From NCBI GenBank assembly GCA_965249815.1, contig CBDFMV010000003.1:1-64000 (forward strand): a stretch of DNA of 64,000 bases. The letters are read 5' to 3'. This DNA is from JAJAZB01 sp965249815 (GTDB lineage Bacteria; Bacteroidota; Bacteroidia; Cytophagales; Spirosomataceae). The notes under the pieces were generated by a model. It was given only the letters and a program-made list of their open reading frames with translations. It was not told the origin of the DNA and made no database searches. Below, piece by piece: positions 16,525 to 26,682 of the stretch (its first letter is position 1; every line of letters starts with the position of its first letter). A program made the position numbers and the translations under genes.

Positions 16525-16635
16525 GCGGAGAATGCGTTTTGGTGATGGAAGCGTCTCGTTAAAAAACAATACCAGCCTTGAAGGTGCCGCCAGCCGCCCG
16601 GCCGGGTCGCGCCAGCGTAAATTCCCGCCCTTTTT

Positions 16636-16667
16636 TTTGTCCCGGAAACAAAAGGAAACTACTTTTG
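16636..16667 (+). promoter_or_regulatory. Bacteroidota-type promoter of the acyl-CoA dehydrogenase gene
   Basis: TTTG at 16636-16639, a 20-base spacer and TACTTTTG at 16660-16667 match the consensus for the primary sigma factor of Bacteroidota. The ATG follows 47 bp after the -7 box. Confidence 0.6.
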
Positions 16668-16714
16668 GTAATAGTATGCACGCATACGTTCCATAACGTT
16701 AAACCGCTGATTGC

Positions 16715-18508
16715 ATGGCCTCTCCGACCTTTTCCCGGCGCAACCTCGACTTCCTTCTCCACGAAGTGCTCCGCGCTGAAGAACTCACCCAACACCCTTA
16801 TTTTCAGGACTACAGCCGTGAAGCGTTCGACATGGTGCTCGACAGTGCCACCGAGATTTCCGACAAAATCCTACTGCCCGCCTTCACCGAAGCCGATCGC
16901 ACCCCGCCCGAACTCGAAAACGGCGGCGTGAAAGTTCACCCCGCCGTCGGGCGTTTTCTGAAGGCCGTCGGCGACGCCGGGTTGATCGGAACCAGTTTTT
17001 CGTTCGAACACGGCGGACAGCAATTGCCCGAAGTGGTCAGTTCGGCGGCGGGGTTCATCCTCGGCGCGGGCAACAACGCCCTGATCATGTTCCGGGGCCT
17101 GACCGAGGGCGCGGCGCACCTGATCATGTCGTTCGGGACACCCGAACTCAACGAAACCTACGTGCCCAACATGCTGGCGGGCAAATGGACGGGCACCATG
17201 TGCCTCACCGAGCCGCAGGCGGGCAGCGCCCTGGCCGACGTGGCCACCACCGCCACGCCCCAACCCGACGGCAGCTACAAAATCCGGGGGCAAAAGGTTT
17301 TTATCTCGGCGGGCGAGCACGACCAGACTGACAACATCATCCACCTGTTGCTGGCCCGCATCGACGGCGCGCCGAAGGGTACGAAAGGCATTTCGCTGTT
17401 TGTCGTACCCAAAAAACGCATCACCGGCGAACCCAACGACGTGACGCCCACGGGCCTTTACCACAAAATGGGGCAAAAAGGCACACCCGCCATGCACCTG
17501 ACCTTTGGCGAAAGCGACGACTGCCTCGGTTACCTCGTCGGCGAAGCCCACAAGGGCTTGAGCTACATGTTTCAGATGATGAACGAAGCCCGCCTCGGCG
17601 TGGGCATGTGCGGGGCGTACATCGCGTCGGCGGCTTACTACGCCTCGCTGCGCTACGCCCGGGAACGGCCCCAGGGGCGGCGGTTGAACAACAAGAATCC
17701 CGACGAGCCGCCCACGCTCATCATCAACCACCCCGACGTGCGGCGGATGCTGTTGTTTCAGAAAGCCGTTGTGGAAGGGTCGCTGGCCCTGATTCTGGAA
17801 GCGTGCCGGTACGTTGATCTGACCCGCGTCACCGAAGGCGAAGAAAACGCCGACTACGAATTACTCCTGGATTTACTCACGCCCATCGCCAAAACGTATC
17901 CCGCCGAAATGGGCATCCGGGCCGTCAGCGAAGGCATGCAGGTGCTGGGTGGCTACGGCTACACCGAGGATTTCCCGCTCGAACAGTACTACCGCGACAT
18001 CCGCATCACGAGCATTTACGAGGGCACGACCACCATCCAGGCGCTTGATTTGCTGGGCCGGAAGGTGCTGCAAAAAGGCGGCCGGGGTATCCAGTTGCTG
18101 GAAAAAGAACTGGCTCAGGTAATGGACGACGCTCGCACGTTCGACGATCTCCGGCCCTACGCCGACCGCCTCGCCGGGGAGTGGGACCGCACGCAAGCCG
18201 TAACGAAACACCTGCTGGACATTATGGCCACCGGCGACGCCGAGCGCGCCTGCGCCGATGCGACGCTGTACCTCGAACTCTTTGGTCTCGTGGTCATCGG
18301 CTGGCAGTGGCTCAAGCAGGCCGTCGTGGCCAAACGGGCGCTGGTCAGCCAGGCACCCGAAGGCGACGAGGCGGCTTTTTACGAAGCCAAACTCCACACG
18401 ATGAAGTTTTATTTCCACTACGAACTGCCCAAAGCCCTCAGTCTGGCCGCCCGCCTGACCGATCCCGAAGCGCTCACGCTGCCGACGGAGACGGCGGTGA
18501 TGCTTTGA
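16715..18508 (+). CDS. Acyl-CoA dehydrogenase (long form)
   Basis: A 597-residue flavoprotein of the acyl-CoA dehydrogenase superfamily. Visible motifs are the FAD/substrate block MCLTEPQAGSALADV, the strand region around KVFISAGEHD, and the C-terminal signature MQVLGGYGYTEDFPLEQYYRDIRI with ITSIYEGTTTIQ. The extra N-terminal domain (first 80 residues) and the C-terminal extension after residue 470 are those of the roughly 600-residue branch. It oxidises acyl-CoA in beta-oxidation, passing electrons to ETF. A good promoter lies just upstream. It is followed by a palindromic repeat. Confidence 0.92.
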   Translation: MASPTFSRRNLDFLLHEVLRAEELTQHPYFQDYSREAFDMVLDSATEISDKILLPAFTEADRTPPELENGGVKVHPAVGRFLKAVGDAGLIGTSFSFEHGGQQLPEVVSSAAGFILGAGNNALIMFRGLTEGAAHLIMSFGTPELNETYVPNMLAGKWTGTMCLTEPQAGSALADVATTATPQPDGSYKIRGQKVFISAGEHDQTDNIIHLLLARIDGAPKGTKGISLFVVPKKRITGEPNDVTPTGLYHKMGQKGTPAMHLTFGESDDCLGYLVGEAHKGLSYMFQMMNEARLGVGMCGAYIASAAYYASLRYARERPQGRRLNNKNPDEPPTLIINHPDVRRMLLFQKAVVEGSLALILEACRYVDLTRVTEGEENADYELLLDLLTPIAKTYPAEMGIRAVSEGMQVLGGYGYTEDFPLEQYYRDIRITSIYEGTTTIQALDLLGRKVLQKGGRGIQLLEKELAQVMDDARTFDDLRPYADRLAGEWDRTQAVTKHLLDIMATGDAERACADATLYLELFGLVVIGWQWLKQAVVAKRALVSQAPEGDEAAFYEAKLHTMKFYFHYELPKALSLAARLTDPEALTLPTETAVML

Positions 18509-18519
18509 GAGAATAAACA

Positions 18520-18584
18520 GGAGAAGCGGGGGAAGGGGACGAAAAGAAGTGATTGCTTCTTTCGTCTCCTTCCCCCGCTTCTCC
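18520..18584. repeat. Long inverted repeat between convergent genes
   Basis: GGAGAAGCGGGGGAAGG...ACGAAAAGAAG (18520-18549) pairs with the segment at 18556-18584 with one mismatch and one single-base gap. It lies between the acyl-CoA dehydrogenase gene and the convergent surface-protein gene, so it probably terminates both. Confidence 0.8.
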
Positions 18585-18592
18585 TTTTCCTT

Positions 18593-19396
18593 TTATTTCT
18601 TCCGAAGCCGCTTTTTCAGCGCCTCGATCTCTTTTTGCTGCTTAATCACGTACAGCGTCAGTTCTTCGATTTTGCTGAGCAGCACGGCGTGCATCTCACC
18701 GACCTGAATCCCTTCGGCCTCTACCTTTGCCGCCGACGGTACGCCGGGAAGGTGATGGTTGGCATGGATGTACGCTTCCACGTCGGCCAGGGGACGCAGG
18801 GCGTAGGTTTTGTCGAACACGTAGTCGGCCCAGCCCGTGCGCACGCGCACTTCCTGCGCCAGCACCTTGCCGTTGACGGCCAGGCTGTACGGCCCACCCG
18901 CGTTGTTGTTGAAATTCTGGCCGGTGTTGGTCACGTTGATGCCCACGTAGGAGCCGAGGTTGCTGGAATTGGCAGTCGGCGTTGGGGCAGGCGTTGGAGT
19001 GGGTGTGGGCGTAGGAGTTGGGGTGGGCGTTGGCACGGGTGTCGGGGGCGGGGTGGTCGTGCCGCCGCAGTTGGCCGGTTTGGTGATGGTCAGCGACACT
19101 TCCGCGCTGGCGCAGCCATTCATTTCATTGGCCACCGAGTATACGCCCGGCTCGGTAATGATGATCAGCCCGCAATCGCATTTTTTATACGGTGCGCCGT
19201 CTTTTTTCCAGATCTGAACCGACCCCGGCGGGGTCCCGATGACGATGAGTTGGAGCGATTGGCCGGGGCACAGGGTGGTGACGCCCAGGTTGGGCGAAAT
19301 GTTCAGCGGGGCCGGTGTGGTACACTGCGCCCGCGCCTGGTGGACTGCCCCAGCGAGCAGGATACAAGTTAAAAAGAGTCGGGTGAACTGGTTCAT
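18593..19396 (-). CDS. Secreted surface protein with Pro-Thr linker and tail-fibre-like C-terminus
   Basis: A 267-residue exported protein. It has a signal peptide (FLTCILLAGAVHQARAQ), an Ig-like Cys-containing domain (about residues 25-110, with the pattern LCPGQSLQLIVIGTPPGSVQIW), a Pro-Thr repeat linker of about 30 residues, then a domain seen in many Bacteroidota secreted proteins with phage tail-fibre relatives (LAVNGKVLAQEVRVRT, HHLPGVPSAAKVEAEGIQVGEM) and a final coiled coil (LLSKIEELTLYVIKQQKEIEALKKRL). It starts 21 bp after the glycosidase-like gene, so the two form an operon. Confidence 0.75.
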   Translation of the reverse strand: MNQFTRLFLTCILLAGAVHQARAQCTTPAPLNISPNLGVTTLCPGQSLQLIVIGTPPGSVQIWKKDGAPYKKCDCGLIIITEPGVYSVANEMNGCASAEVSLTITKPANCGGTTTPPPTPVPTPTPTPTPTPTPTPAPTPTANSSNLGSYVGINVTNTGQNFNNNAGGPYSLAVNGKVLAQEVRVRTGWADYVFDKTYALRPLADVEAYIHANHHLPGVPSAAKVEAEGIQVGEMHAVLLSKIEELTLYVIKQQKEIEALKKRLRKK

Positions 19397-19417
19397 GAGT
19401 TTGAGTTAGGAAAGGTT

Positions 19418-21652
19418 TTACTGCGAGATGGCCGGACCATTGGCGCTTAGGTTTACGGTCAGGCAGGCGGCTTCGCTGTTGCGGAGAGCCTTGAAGGTGT
19501 AGTTGCCTGTCGGGGCTTTGGCCGGGTCGCCAAACGAGTAGGTCTGGCCAGTGGCTACGCTGCCATCGGGGCGTACCCACTGGTAGGTTACGTTAGGCTC
19601 GTTGGTGCCGCCGTCGAACGAGGCCGTGAGTTGCAGGTCGCTGCCAAGCGTTGCCGCACTGGTAGCCACCAACGCCGCCGGATAGGTGCAGGCGGGTGCC
19701 GGTGGGGGGCTACCCCCGCCCGAACTGGGCGGAGGACCGGCGATCTGATCGATGTTGAAGTCGTCGATGCACTTTACGTCCACCTGCTGGCTTGGCCCGC
19801 TGACGCTCCGCCAGGCATTGAAGGGCGCTACTTCGTCGCCGGTGATGAGTTTCGTCCAGTTGTAACTGGCCGAGGCCACGGGAACGCGGGGAGTGATGCC
19901 GTTGTTAGGGGCCGAGCAATATGCGTCGTGCAGGTACCTGAGGTGGTCGTCGACGGCTCCCCAGTTGAACCCGCCCAACGGCGTGATGTGGATGTACTCC
20001 CCGCCTTTGTCGAAAAACCGGCTCCCCAGCGAGCGAATCAGGCTGGCCTGGTCGAAGGCCTCCGGCGTGGAACTGAGGTCGTTGTTGTCGAACTCGATTT
20101 CCACGAGTTTATCGCTGCCGAGCGTGCCTTTTATCACGTCCACCCAGCCCAATTTTGCGCCTTCCATGTCGCCGCCGTACTCCCCGGCCGAAGTGTAAAT
20201 GCCATCCAACCCCCCGGACATGTAGGGAATGTTAGTCGCACGAAACGGGATGCTGTACCAGTAGTAGGCCAGTTCGGAAGCAAAATAGCTGAACGGAATC
20301 GGAACTACCGATTGCAGCGCCGAGCGGCACCGGGTGGTCAGGTCTTTAATTTTCCGAATCCCGAACCGGATCCAGTCCCGGTTGGCCTCAGTGTTCATGT
20401 TCGGGTACTGGTTGCCGGGCGACGGTCCTTCGGGGTACGCCACGTCGGCGAAACTGGCGTAATAGCTGCTCCAGGCCTTGTTGAGGGCCGCGATACTGCC
20501 GTAGCGGTTAGGCAGGTAAGTGTTGCGGTACTCGTTGAGGGTAGCCTGGCTGTAATCCGTCCAGCGCACCTTGTTGGGCGTTTCGTCGAGGGGGTAATTC
20601 ATTTCGCCCTGTTGCCCGATCACGGCCAGCACGTTGAGCAGGGTGCCATCGTCGTAGTACGGTTTCAGAAACGTGGCGGCGGCCTTCATGAAGGTCTCAA
20701 TGGCGGCCATGCCCTGGGCGCTGCTGAGCGAAGGCACCACGTCGAACTTGTCGCCGATCACCTGGTACTGGTATAGCGAGCCGTCGGTGTAGGTCATCAG
20801 TTCGCTTTCGGGGAAAAACGGCTCGTGATCCTGCGGCAGGCCACTGGTGTTACGCTGGCGGCGCAAAGCAAAGTTGACTTGCGCTTTCAGCCCCAGTTTA
20901 CGGCATAAATCAAGCGCCACCCGCAGACTATCCCAGTTGTAGACGCCCGGGGTAGGGTTATGGTGGTACCAGTTTTGGGCAAAATGCACCGCAGTAAAGT
21001 GGTGGTCTTTGGCAAAACGTACGGGTGGCTGGTTGCCGTCGGAGGTGTTGAAAATCAACTGTCGAGTGGTACCTCCAGCCACGCGCAACGCTCCAGGACG
21101 AGCGTCGGGCGCTGCCACGGCCAGACTCAGGCGGGCTTTCTCAACAAAAATGCCCGCCTCGTCGGCGTCGTAGGCTCCGCGCAACAGCCGGAACGTCGCC
21201 TCGGCGGGCATCCGCACGAAGCGCCCCCGCACGGTGTAACTGACTTCGGGCCGGGCGGGCGACAACCAGCCCCGGACGAAGGCGGTCAACGGGCTTTCCG
21301 TTGCCTCGAAGCCGTCGGGCAGCAGCAGCCGGAGGGCGTAGGCGTTGGAGCCCCCCGCCAGGTGACGCACTGTGGGCGATAGGTTGAGGTACCGGACCGT
21401 GACGGTCAGTTCGACCTCCTCGCCCACCATCACGCGGGCTTTGTTGCTGCGGAGCGCAAACACCAGCGGGTCGTTGTCGGCGTGCGCCCGGCGGGCGGTC
21501 ATTGTCGGGGAGCTGGTCGGCAAAACAGCGGCACGGGGCGTATGGCCCAGGCCCACGCGCCATGAACCAAGGGCCAGCAAAGCAGCCAGCAGCCAGGTAC
21601 GAGGTTGACGAAAGGGCGTACCCCGGCCGTAAAAAAAGGTAGTAGTTCTCAT
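19418..21652 (-). CDS. Secreted glycosidase-like protein, GC-rich paralogue
   Basis: A protein of about 744 residues starting at the ATG 21652, with a signal peptide (WLLAALLALGSW). After an N-terminal beta domain comes a TIM-barrel-like region: FTAVHFAQNWYHHNPTPGVYNW, VIGQQGEMNYP (possible acid/base Glu) and DKLVEIEFDNNDL (possible nucleophile Glu), then FFDKGGEYIHITPLGG. These resemble GH42-like beta-galactosidases, but I cannot fix the family. A PKD/Ig-like domain ends the protein. The gene at 28733 is a clear paralogue. It is followed directly by the tail-fibre-like gene. Confidence 0.7.
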   Translation of the reverse strand: MRTTTFFYGRGTPFRQPRTWLLAALLALGSWRVGLGHTPRAAVLPTSSPTMTARRAHADNDPLVFALRSNKARVMVGEEVELTVTVRYLNLSPTVRHLAGGSNAYALRLLLPDGFEATESPLTAFVRGWLSPARPEVSYTVRGRFVRMPAEATFRLLRGAYDADEAGIFVEKARLSLAVAAPDARPGALRVAGGTTRQLIFNTSDGNQPPVRFAKDHHFTAVHFAQNWYHHNPTPGVYNWDSLRVALDLCRKLGLKAQVNFALRRQRNTSGLPQDHEPFFPESELMTYTDGSLYQYQVIGDKFDVVPSLSSAQGMAAIETFMKAAATFLKPYYDDGTLLNVLAVIGQQGEMNYPLDETPNKVRWTDYSQATLNEYRNTYLPNRYGSIAALNKAWSSYYASFADVAYPEGPSPGNQYPNMNTEANRDWIRFGIRKIKDLTTRCRSALQSVVPIPFSYFASELAYYWYSIPFRATNIPYMSGGLDGIYTSAGEYGGDMEGAKLGWVDVIKGTLGSDKLVEIEFDNNDLSSTPEAFDQASLIRSLGSRFFDKGGEYIHITPLGGFNWGAVDDHLRYLHDAYCSAPNNGITPRVPVASASYNWTKLITGDEVAPFNAWRSVSGPSQQVDVKCIDDFNIDQIAGPPPSSGGGSPPPAPACTYPAALVATSAATLGSDLQLTASFDGGTNEPNVTYQWVRPDGSVATGQTYSFGDPAKAPTGNYTFKALRNSEAACLTVNLSANGPAISQ

Positions 21653-22247
21653 CTCGATCGAAAGCGGGTTAGGTGAAAAACGCAAGGCAATCCTCGCGAC
21701 CGGGACAGTCGAAGCTTGTTTGGCTCCGTCCCTACGGTCTCAGGCGCGCAAAGCAAAGTCGGCAGGAGCTACCTCCACTTCGGCGTATGAATGCAAATGA
21801 ACTGATAATCCCGTGGATCAGGGAGTTGATACAATTGGAGCGGGCGCTCCCGGGATTCCCCTAAGAGGCGGGGAAACCCTGTGTGAAAATCAGCGTGGCG
21901 GTGCTGAAACGGAAAAGAATTCATCAGGCGGGTTAGGTGAAGTGTTTTGAAAAATGGCGGTTTTAAAAAACAAGCGTCAAAACTAAACCTCAAATCTGGA
22001 GAACTCCAAACAATGCCAGCGTTTTCTTTTTTCAGGCTACCCAAAGTCTACCCAAATCAGCCTAGGTGCCTACCCTCTTGGTAGGAGCACTAAGTATCAC
22101 AATTGAAATTCAATAATTGCTTTAATAGGTTCATTTTTAGGTTTTTATAAAATTTTAAGGACAATTATCTGAGTAACTTCACTGACCTTTCCCGAAACAC
22201 GTCCGCTCTTTTGATAAACGCATAACCTAAGTTAGCTGGATTAGTCT
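21653..22247. other. Spacer between secreted glycosidase-like and membrane protein genes
   Basis: About 595 bp, GC-rich at the left and clearly AT-rich at the right. It holds an open stretch with a short possible peptide at 21787-21864 (starting MNANELIIPWIRELIQLE), but nothing I can identify. No terminator hairpin of the window's usual kind was seen. It probably carries the promoter of the gene ending at 19418. Confidence 0.5.
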
Positions 22248-23957
22248 TCAGCGGCTTATCTTCACTTGTTGGTCAGTAAGATACCACTGAAGTTGATTAG
22301 CGTTTAATCGTGTAATTAACACCTGATACGTTTGTGGAGAAAAGTTTTTAGGTTTAAACGTGCCATGAACTCCCATTGGCAAAAATCGTTTCCCTGAGAA
22401 AAAATAGGCTCGCCTTCCGGCGGGTAATTGACTGGCGGCAATCAGGTAGATTCGTTGATTTGAACGCAAAACCCAGAAAATCCTATCCCCGGGGTGTACT
22501 TCCAAGGTTCGGTTGCTGAGTGTTACCTCGTTATTGCCATTGTGTTCTTCGAGTTGTAAGTGCTGGCGGACAGAATCCCTGGCATGAATCATATTCATCG
22601 TTGCGAGTATCGGATTGAGCTTAGAAAAGGGTGGCCGGTACTGCCGTTTCACCAGTGCTTGATTTGTAACCGAATCGGCGTAGGCCTCCCAGTAGGGATC
22701 ATCGCCCGGATACACTTCCCACCTTGCGTCGTGCTGGAGGTGGAAAAGGCTTACCAGCTGCTGGTTGTGGTTCAACTCCAATACGTAAACGGCTTGATAC
22801 TGGTGCCAAATCCAAAGCCCCCCACTCAGCAGCAGCGCGAACGAAATCAATCTGGAACGAATCCAGGGTCCTGCTGTCTTAACATTCCACAGGTAAACGA
22901 TGCAGGTCAATGGAATAGAGGCATCAAAATACCGGCTATTGAGTAGGTATCCTTCGGGCATATTCACTCTCGTGATGGCTATCGCTCCTAAGGTTGCAAC
23001 CAACCACGCCCCATACCCAATCGTGACCAGTTGCAGTTGGTCGGCGCTATTGCTCCTAGTTCGGTCAATGCCTCGCACGACCCTACTGAGGGCTGAAAAA
23101 AACGCGATGCACCAGCCTGTTAACGTAAGCCCGCCCACAAAAATGGGGAGCCAGTACGGGTGAGGTGTCGTGGTGATTTCATCAAAGTTCGCGTAATTGC
23201 CCAAACTAAGCAGAAACCTCCGGATGTATGTAAAGATGCCCTCAAATTGCCTTGGGGTAAATTCGGAATGATAGCCCCGGAAGTACCCAGTCCCTAAAAA
23301 TAAAACCAGTGCGGCGTAGGCCACTAGGGCTTTCCAGCGGCGTTGAAGCCCCAGAACTATAATTCCAAAAAGACCAGCTAAAATGCCGTTACCCATCACC
23401 CAGGGCAAAAGACATGTAAGAAAGCTGGCCATCAGGAAGGAACGCTTTCCTGGCTTGACCAACTGACTGTAAAGCAAAAAACCCAGTAGCGGCAATAATG
23501 CATAAATGATGGCGGTGCTGGACCAAAGAAGATTCCGGTGCAAAAGCTGCGGCTGCATCATCAGCCAGACCACGGGCAAAAATGCCAGCGGCGGCATAGA
23601 TAGCTGCCTGGTGGTTCGGTAAAAAAGGGCCACTAAGGCAAGAAGCACAGCCAAGGCAAGCCACATGAAAATCCGCGTATCTACGTAACCCATTACCCCC
23701 ATCGTTACGCCAGCCATCAACCTGACGATTGCCAACCGGTGTTCCGTAAATCCATGCTGTCGGGTAAGTTGTCCGAGTTTATCCCACCCTCCTGCCGCTT
23801 CCTGCACCCGCCACCAATCTGCAAACAGCAAATCAAAGTCGTCTTCCATTGGTACATCGAGGGCATAACGGTACAAAGCGTACGCCATCCAGCCCATGGG
23901 GTATAATATGCTGAATACCAATCCGATTTGGAGCAAGTAAGTGCGAACAAATTTCAT
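22248..23957 (-). CDS. Polytopic membrane protein, unknown (glycosyltransferase-C-like layout)
   Basis: A 569-residue integral membrane protein with about ten hydrophobic helices, the first at residues 8-28, then many between 85 and 390, followed by a soluble C-terminal tail of about 180 residues. A short acidic loop after the first helix (VPMEDDFDLLFADWW) holds several Asp/Glu, as in GT-C glycosyltransferases that use lipid-linked sugars; this is only a resemblance. I do not recognise the family. Base composition is lower in GC than the core genes. It lies between the two glycosidase-like paralogues. Confidence 0.6.
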   Translation of the reverse strand: MKFVRTYLLQIGLVFSILYPMGWMAYALYRYALDVPMEDDFDLLFADWWRVQEAAGGWDKLGQLTRQHGFTEHRLAIVRLMAGVTMGVMGYVDTRIFMWLALAVLLALVALFYRTTRQLSMPPLAFLPVVWLMMQPQLLHRNLLWSSTAIIYALLPLLGFLLYSQLVKPGKRSFLMASFLTCLLPWVMGNGILAGLFGIIVLGLQRRWKALVAYAALVLFLGTGYFRGYHSEFTPRQFEGIFTYIRRFLLSLGNYANFDEITTTPHPYWLPIFVGGLTLTGWCIAFFSALSRVVRGIDRTRSNSADQLQLVTIGYGAWLVATLGAIAITRVNMPEGYLLNSRYFDASIPLTCIVYLWNVKTAGPWIRSRLISFALLLSGGLWIWHQYQAVYVLELNHNQQLVSLFHLQHDARWEVYPGDDPYWEAYADSVTNQALVKRQYRPPFSKLNPILATMNMIHARDSVRQHLQLEEHNGNNEVTLSNRTLEVHPGDRIFWVLRSNQRIYLIAASQLPAGRRAYFFSGKRFLPMGVHGTFKPKNFSPQTYQVLITRLNANQLQWYLTDQQVKISR

Positions 23958-24387
23958 AGGTGCTAAATGGTAGAATCTGTGTTTACCGGCAAAATAACTT
24001 CATGGAAGGTATAACTGGCAGTTAGCCCAATAATTTAAAAATCTGTGTGCCTTAAAATTGCAGAGATTTTGCTGTGAACACGGGTTTATTAAAATTTCGG
24101 TTCTGTTTTCAAGTGATGACGATTAGACGTTACGCTGTTAGACAACCAAACGGATTACATCCCTGTGGTTTTTAACCTTCTTTGAAAAGCCCGTCGTGCG
24201 GCGGTATAACCTTCGGCAACGTGCTATCAGGCAGATACTTAACCTCTCGATGGCTTTGGTGAACTGTACTCTTAACTTTCTTGCTGGACAAAGTTAATAA
24301 TTGTTAACTTTGACAAAGGCAAGACGATGAACCCGAATCAAAAACTGGCCATCAGCGCCTGAGCGTGCTAGAGTTGGCCCAAATCTA

Positions 24388-25248
24388 AGAGCGTGTTTTA
24401 AAATATTATTTGGCGAGTCTGGGCAAAAGGAAGGAAATGAAGGCTAGCTGGAGCATGGCTTGGGCCGATTCAGCCAATCGCTCAAAATCTTTGCTCAAAC
24501 GGCGGCGAAAATTCAGCCAACCGAAACTCCGCTCGACTTACCAACGGCCTTTTTGGGGGACAAACCCCTGGGTCGATTCGGGCTTCTGTACAAGTTCAAC
24601 CCGCCAGGTCGGCTGCTGACGAGCCACAGGGTCAAGGAAGGATTGTTTGTAACCGTGGTCGGCCAAAATTAACTTCAAGTCGGGCACTTGCTGGGCTATC
24701 CGGTCAGCCAGGTGGCAACCGGCGGCCGAGTCCGAGATTTGAGCCGAAGTCACCAGGATGGCCCAGGGTAAACCCAACGAATTGACTCCCAGATGACGCT
24801 TGCGACCGTTGATGCATTTGGCCCTATCCCAGCCTTTATCTTCCTTAAAAAAGGGGGCAATTTTAACGCTTTGACTGTCAAAGGCTAAGCGACTTGGCGT
24901 ATCGTTGCGTTCCTATCGGCGACGTTCGGCCACGACCAGCGTCCGCAGGAGCCGCTCGAAGAGGCCACTGCGTTTCCATTTGCGGTAGTGGTAATAAACA
25001 CTTTGCCAAGGCGGATAGGCGCTGTCGAGGTTGCGCCATTGGACGCCCGACCAAACGATGGACAACATGGCATTGGTGATTGTCCGCAGGCTGTGCCAGC
25101 GTTGGCGTTGGTCGTTAAGAACCTTTTCCATAAGTTGCCATTGGGAATCGGTCAGCTCCGTGAAGCAGTCTTGCATCGCATCTTGGTTGTGTGGTAACTC
25201 CAAGATACTGACTGATTCCCTTTTTTGTCCTTTTTAAAACACGCTCTG
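24388..25248 (-). mobile_element. IS5-family element nested in the IS481-like element
   Basis: A 16-bp terminal inverted repeat, AGAGCGTGTTTTAAAA at 24388-24403 and its complement at the right end (to about 25248), delimits some 860 bp. It carries one transposase gene on the reverse strand. The insertion splits the IS481-like transposase early in its reading frame. Confidence 0.82.
24406..25203 (-). pseudogene. IS5-family transposase with two nonsense mutations
   Basis: One continuous reverse frame from 25203 to TAA 24406-24408 reads as an IS5/IS427-type transposase: TELTDSQWQLMEKVL, AMLSIVWSGVQWRNLD, WDRAKCINGRKRHLGVNSLG, LILADHGYKQSFLDP and VERSFGWLNFRRRLSKDFE. It is stopped by TAG at 24913-24915 (after ERRR) and by TAA at 24538-24540 (after KGRW). 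There is no frameshift. The two-ORF form with a programmed shift is therefore not the explanation; these are point mutations. Confidence 0.85.
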
Positions 25249-26682
25249 AAGCAACGTCTCGGAAGCCTGCAAACGCAAGGGCATGACTCGCACCATGTTC
25301 TACGAGTACAAAAAGCGTTTGCTAAGCGGGGCATCGAAGGCCTCAAGGATTTACCGCCCATCGCCAAATCACCCCCCTTCACTACCCCCGCCGAGGTAGT
25401 CGAGCTGAGTAAAGCCTTGGCTTTAGAGCATCCGGCTTGGGGCTGTAACCGCTTGGAGGCTCTTTTGATGGCTAAAGGTCGTCGCCTGAGTGCGCCCACC
25501 ATCCAGGATATCCTCAACAAGCACGGCCTGGGTAGCCGCTATGACCGCTGGCTGGCCCTCGAGCAACAGCGCGCCGCCGAAGGTCTTGAATTGAACGGCG
25601 AGCAAACCGCCTTGTTGGAAAAACTGAACCCCCAGTTCAAGGAGCGCCATGTGGAGTCCTCCGCACCGGGCCAACTCCTGAGTCAGGACATTTATTAGGT
25701 CGGTATCATCAAGGGCGTGGGCAAGGTCTATCGCCACTCGGTGGTCGACACGTTCAGCAGCTAAGGGTTTGGTCGGGCGGCGCTCCACTTTCTGCACACC
25801 TCCAAACAACCTGAAGCAGCCGTGGCGGTGCTGGACAACGACGTGCTGCCCTTCTACGCCAGAAAGCGGCTCAAGTTCAGCGCCGTGCTGACCGACAATT
25901 GGAGGGAATACTGCAGCACTGACGCCCATCCCTTCCAGCTTTACTTATACCTCAACGACATCGAGCACCGCACTACCCAGGTGCGACGCCCTCAAACCAA
26001 CGGCTTCATTGAGCGCTTTCACCGTACCGTCCAGGAGGAGTTCATTCAGAACACTTTCCGCCAGCGGGTGTATTTAACCTTGGAGGAGTTACGGGCCGAC
26101 CTGGATACCTGGCTGGTGTTTTACAACACACAGAGGCCGCATTTGGGTTATCGAAACATGGGCCGCAAACCGATTGAAACCATTAACCAATTTTGCACAC
26201 AACTCAGCCAGAATAAAATCAAACCCTTCCAGCAAGAAAGTTAAGAGTACATCTGAAGACTTTCCATCCATCGGTACATCAGAAGTTGACCCGAAGCTCA
26301 CCGAGTCGTTTGAGCAACTCCTTCAGGATCTTCTGGAAGCGCTTGCCGAGCGTCAAAGCCAGGATTTCGTCCTCCTAGGGGCATAGATATACAGCAGCCA
26401 GACTTTTTTCTGCTTGCTGTGGACGAAGGTGTAAACTTTATCGATGAGCACTTGGTGATAGTGCCCGTGCCGGGGACAAATCACAAGCCCCTGGGCGGCC
26501 GTCAGCAAGCACCTCAACACCGCGACCCAGGCTGATGCTCAGCACCCTACTAACGTCACGGATACTGCTACCATGAGTTAATATCTTGACGGCTAGGCGT
26601 TTGCTGGTAGGGTCAGCACCCCAATATAGGCACTCGTGTTGAAACTGTTTGCCGCACGTGCGGCACAAATAATTTTGTCGTC

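Larger units (their letters stand above)
24327..26244 (+). pseudogene. IS481-like DDE transposase, broken
   Basis: The transposase starts MNPNQKLA at 24327, is shifted within 20 codons (LSVLELAQ continues in another frame), is cut by the IS5-like element at about 24388-25247, shifts frame again near 25315, and carries in-frame stops at 25696-25698 (TAG) and in FSS*GFG near 25762 (TAA). The rest is clearly the integrase-type catalytic domain of IS481-family enzymes: HPAWGCNRLEALLMAKG, NDIEHRTTQVRRPQTNGFIERFHRTV and YNTQRPHLGYRNMGRKP. It cannot make a functional protein. Confidence 0.85.
24265..26251 (+). mobile_element. IS481-like element, interrupted by an IS5-family element
   Basis: It is bounded by a perfect 23-bp terminal inverted repeat: 24265-24287 (TGTACTCTTAACTTTCTTGC...) and 26229-26251. 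It sits inside the IS1-A remnant, so it was inserted there. Without the nested 0.86 kb element it would be about 1.1 kb. No convincing target-site duplication was seen at its ends. Confidence 0.85.

Noticed and set aside
21787..21864. Short peptide MNANELIIPWIRELIQLE... in the spacer
   Set aside because: It is only 25 codons, not similar to anything I know, and lies in the leader region of the neighbouring gene.
26229..26260. Target-site duplication of the IS481-like element
   Set aside because: The flanks GTGAAC and TCTGAAG share only a shifted TGAA, so no duplication can be claimed.
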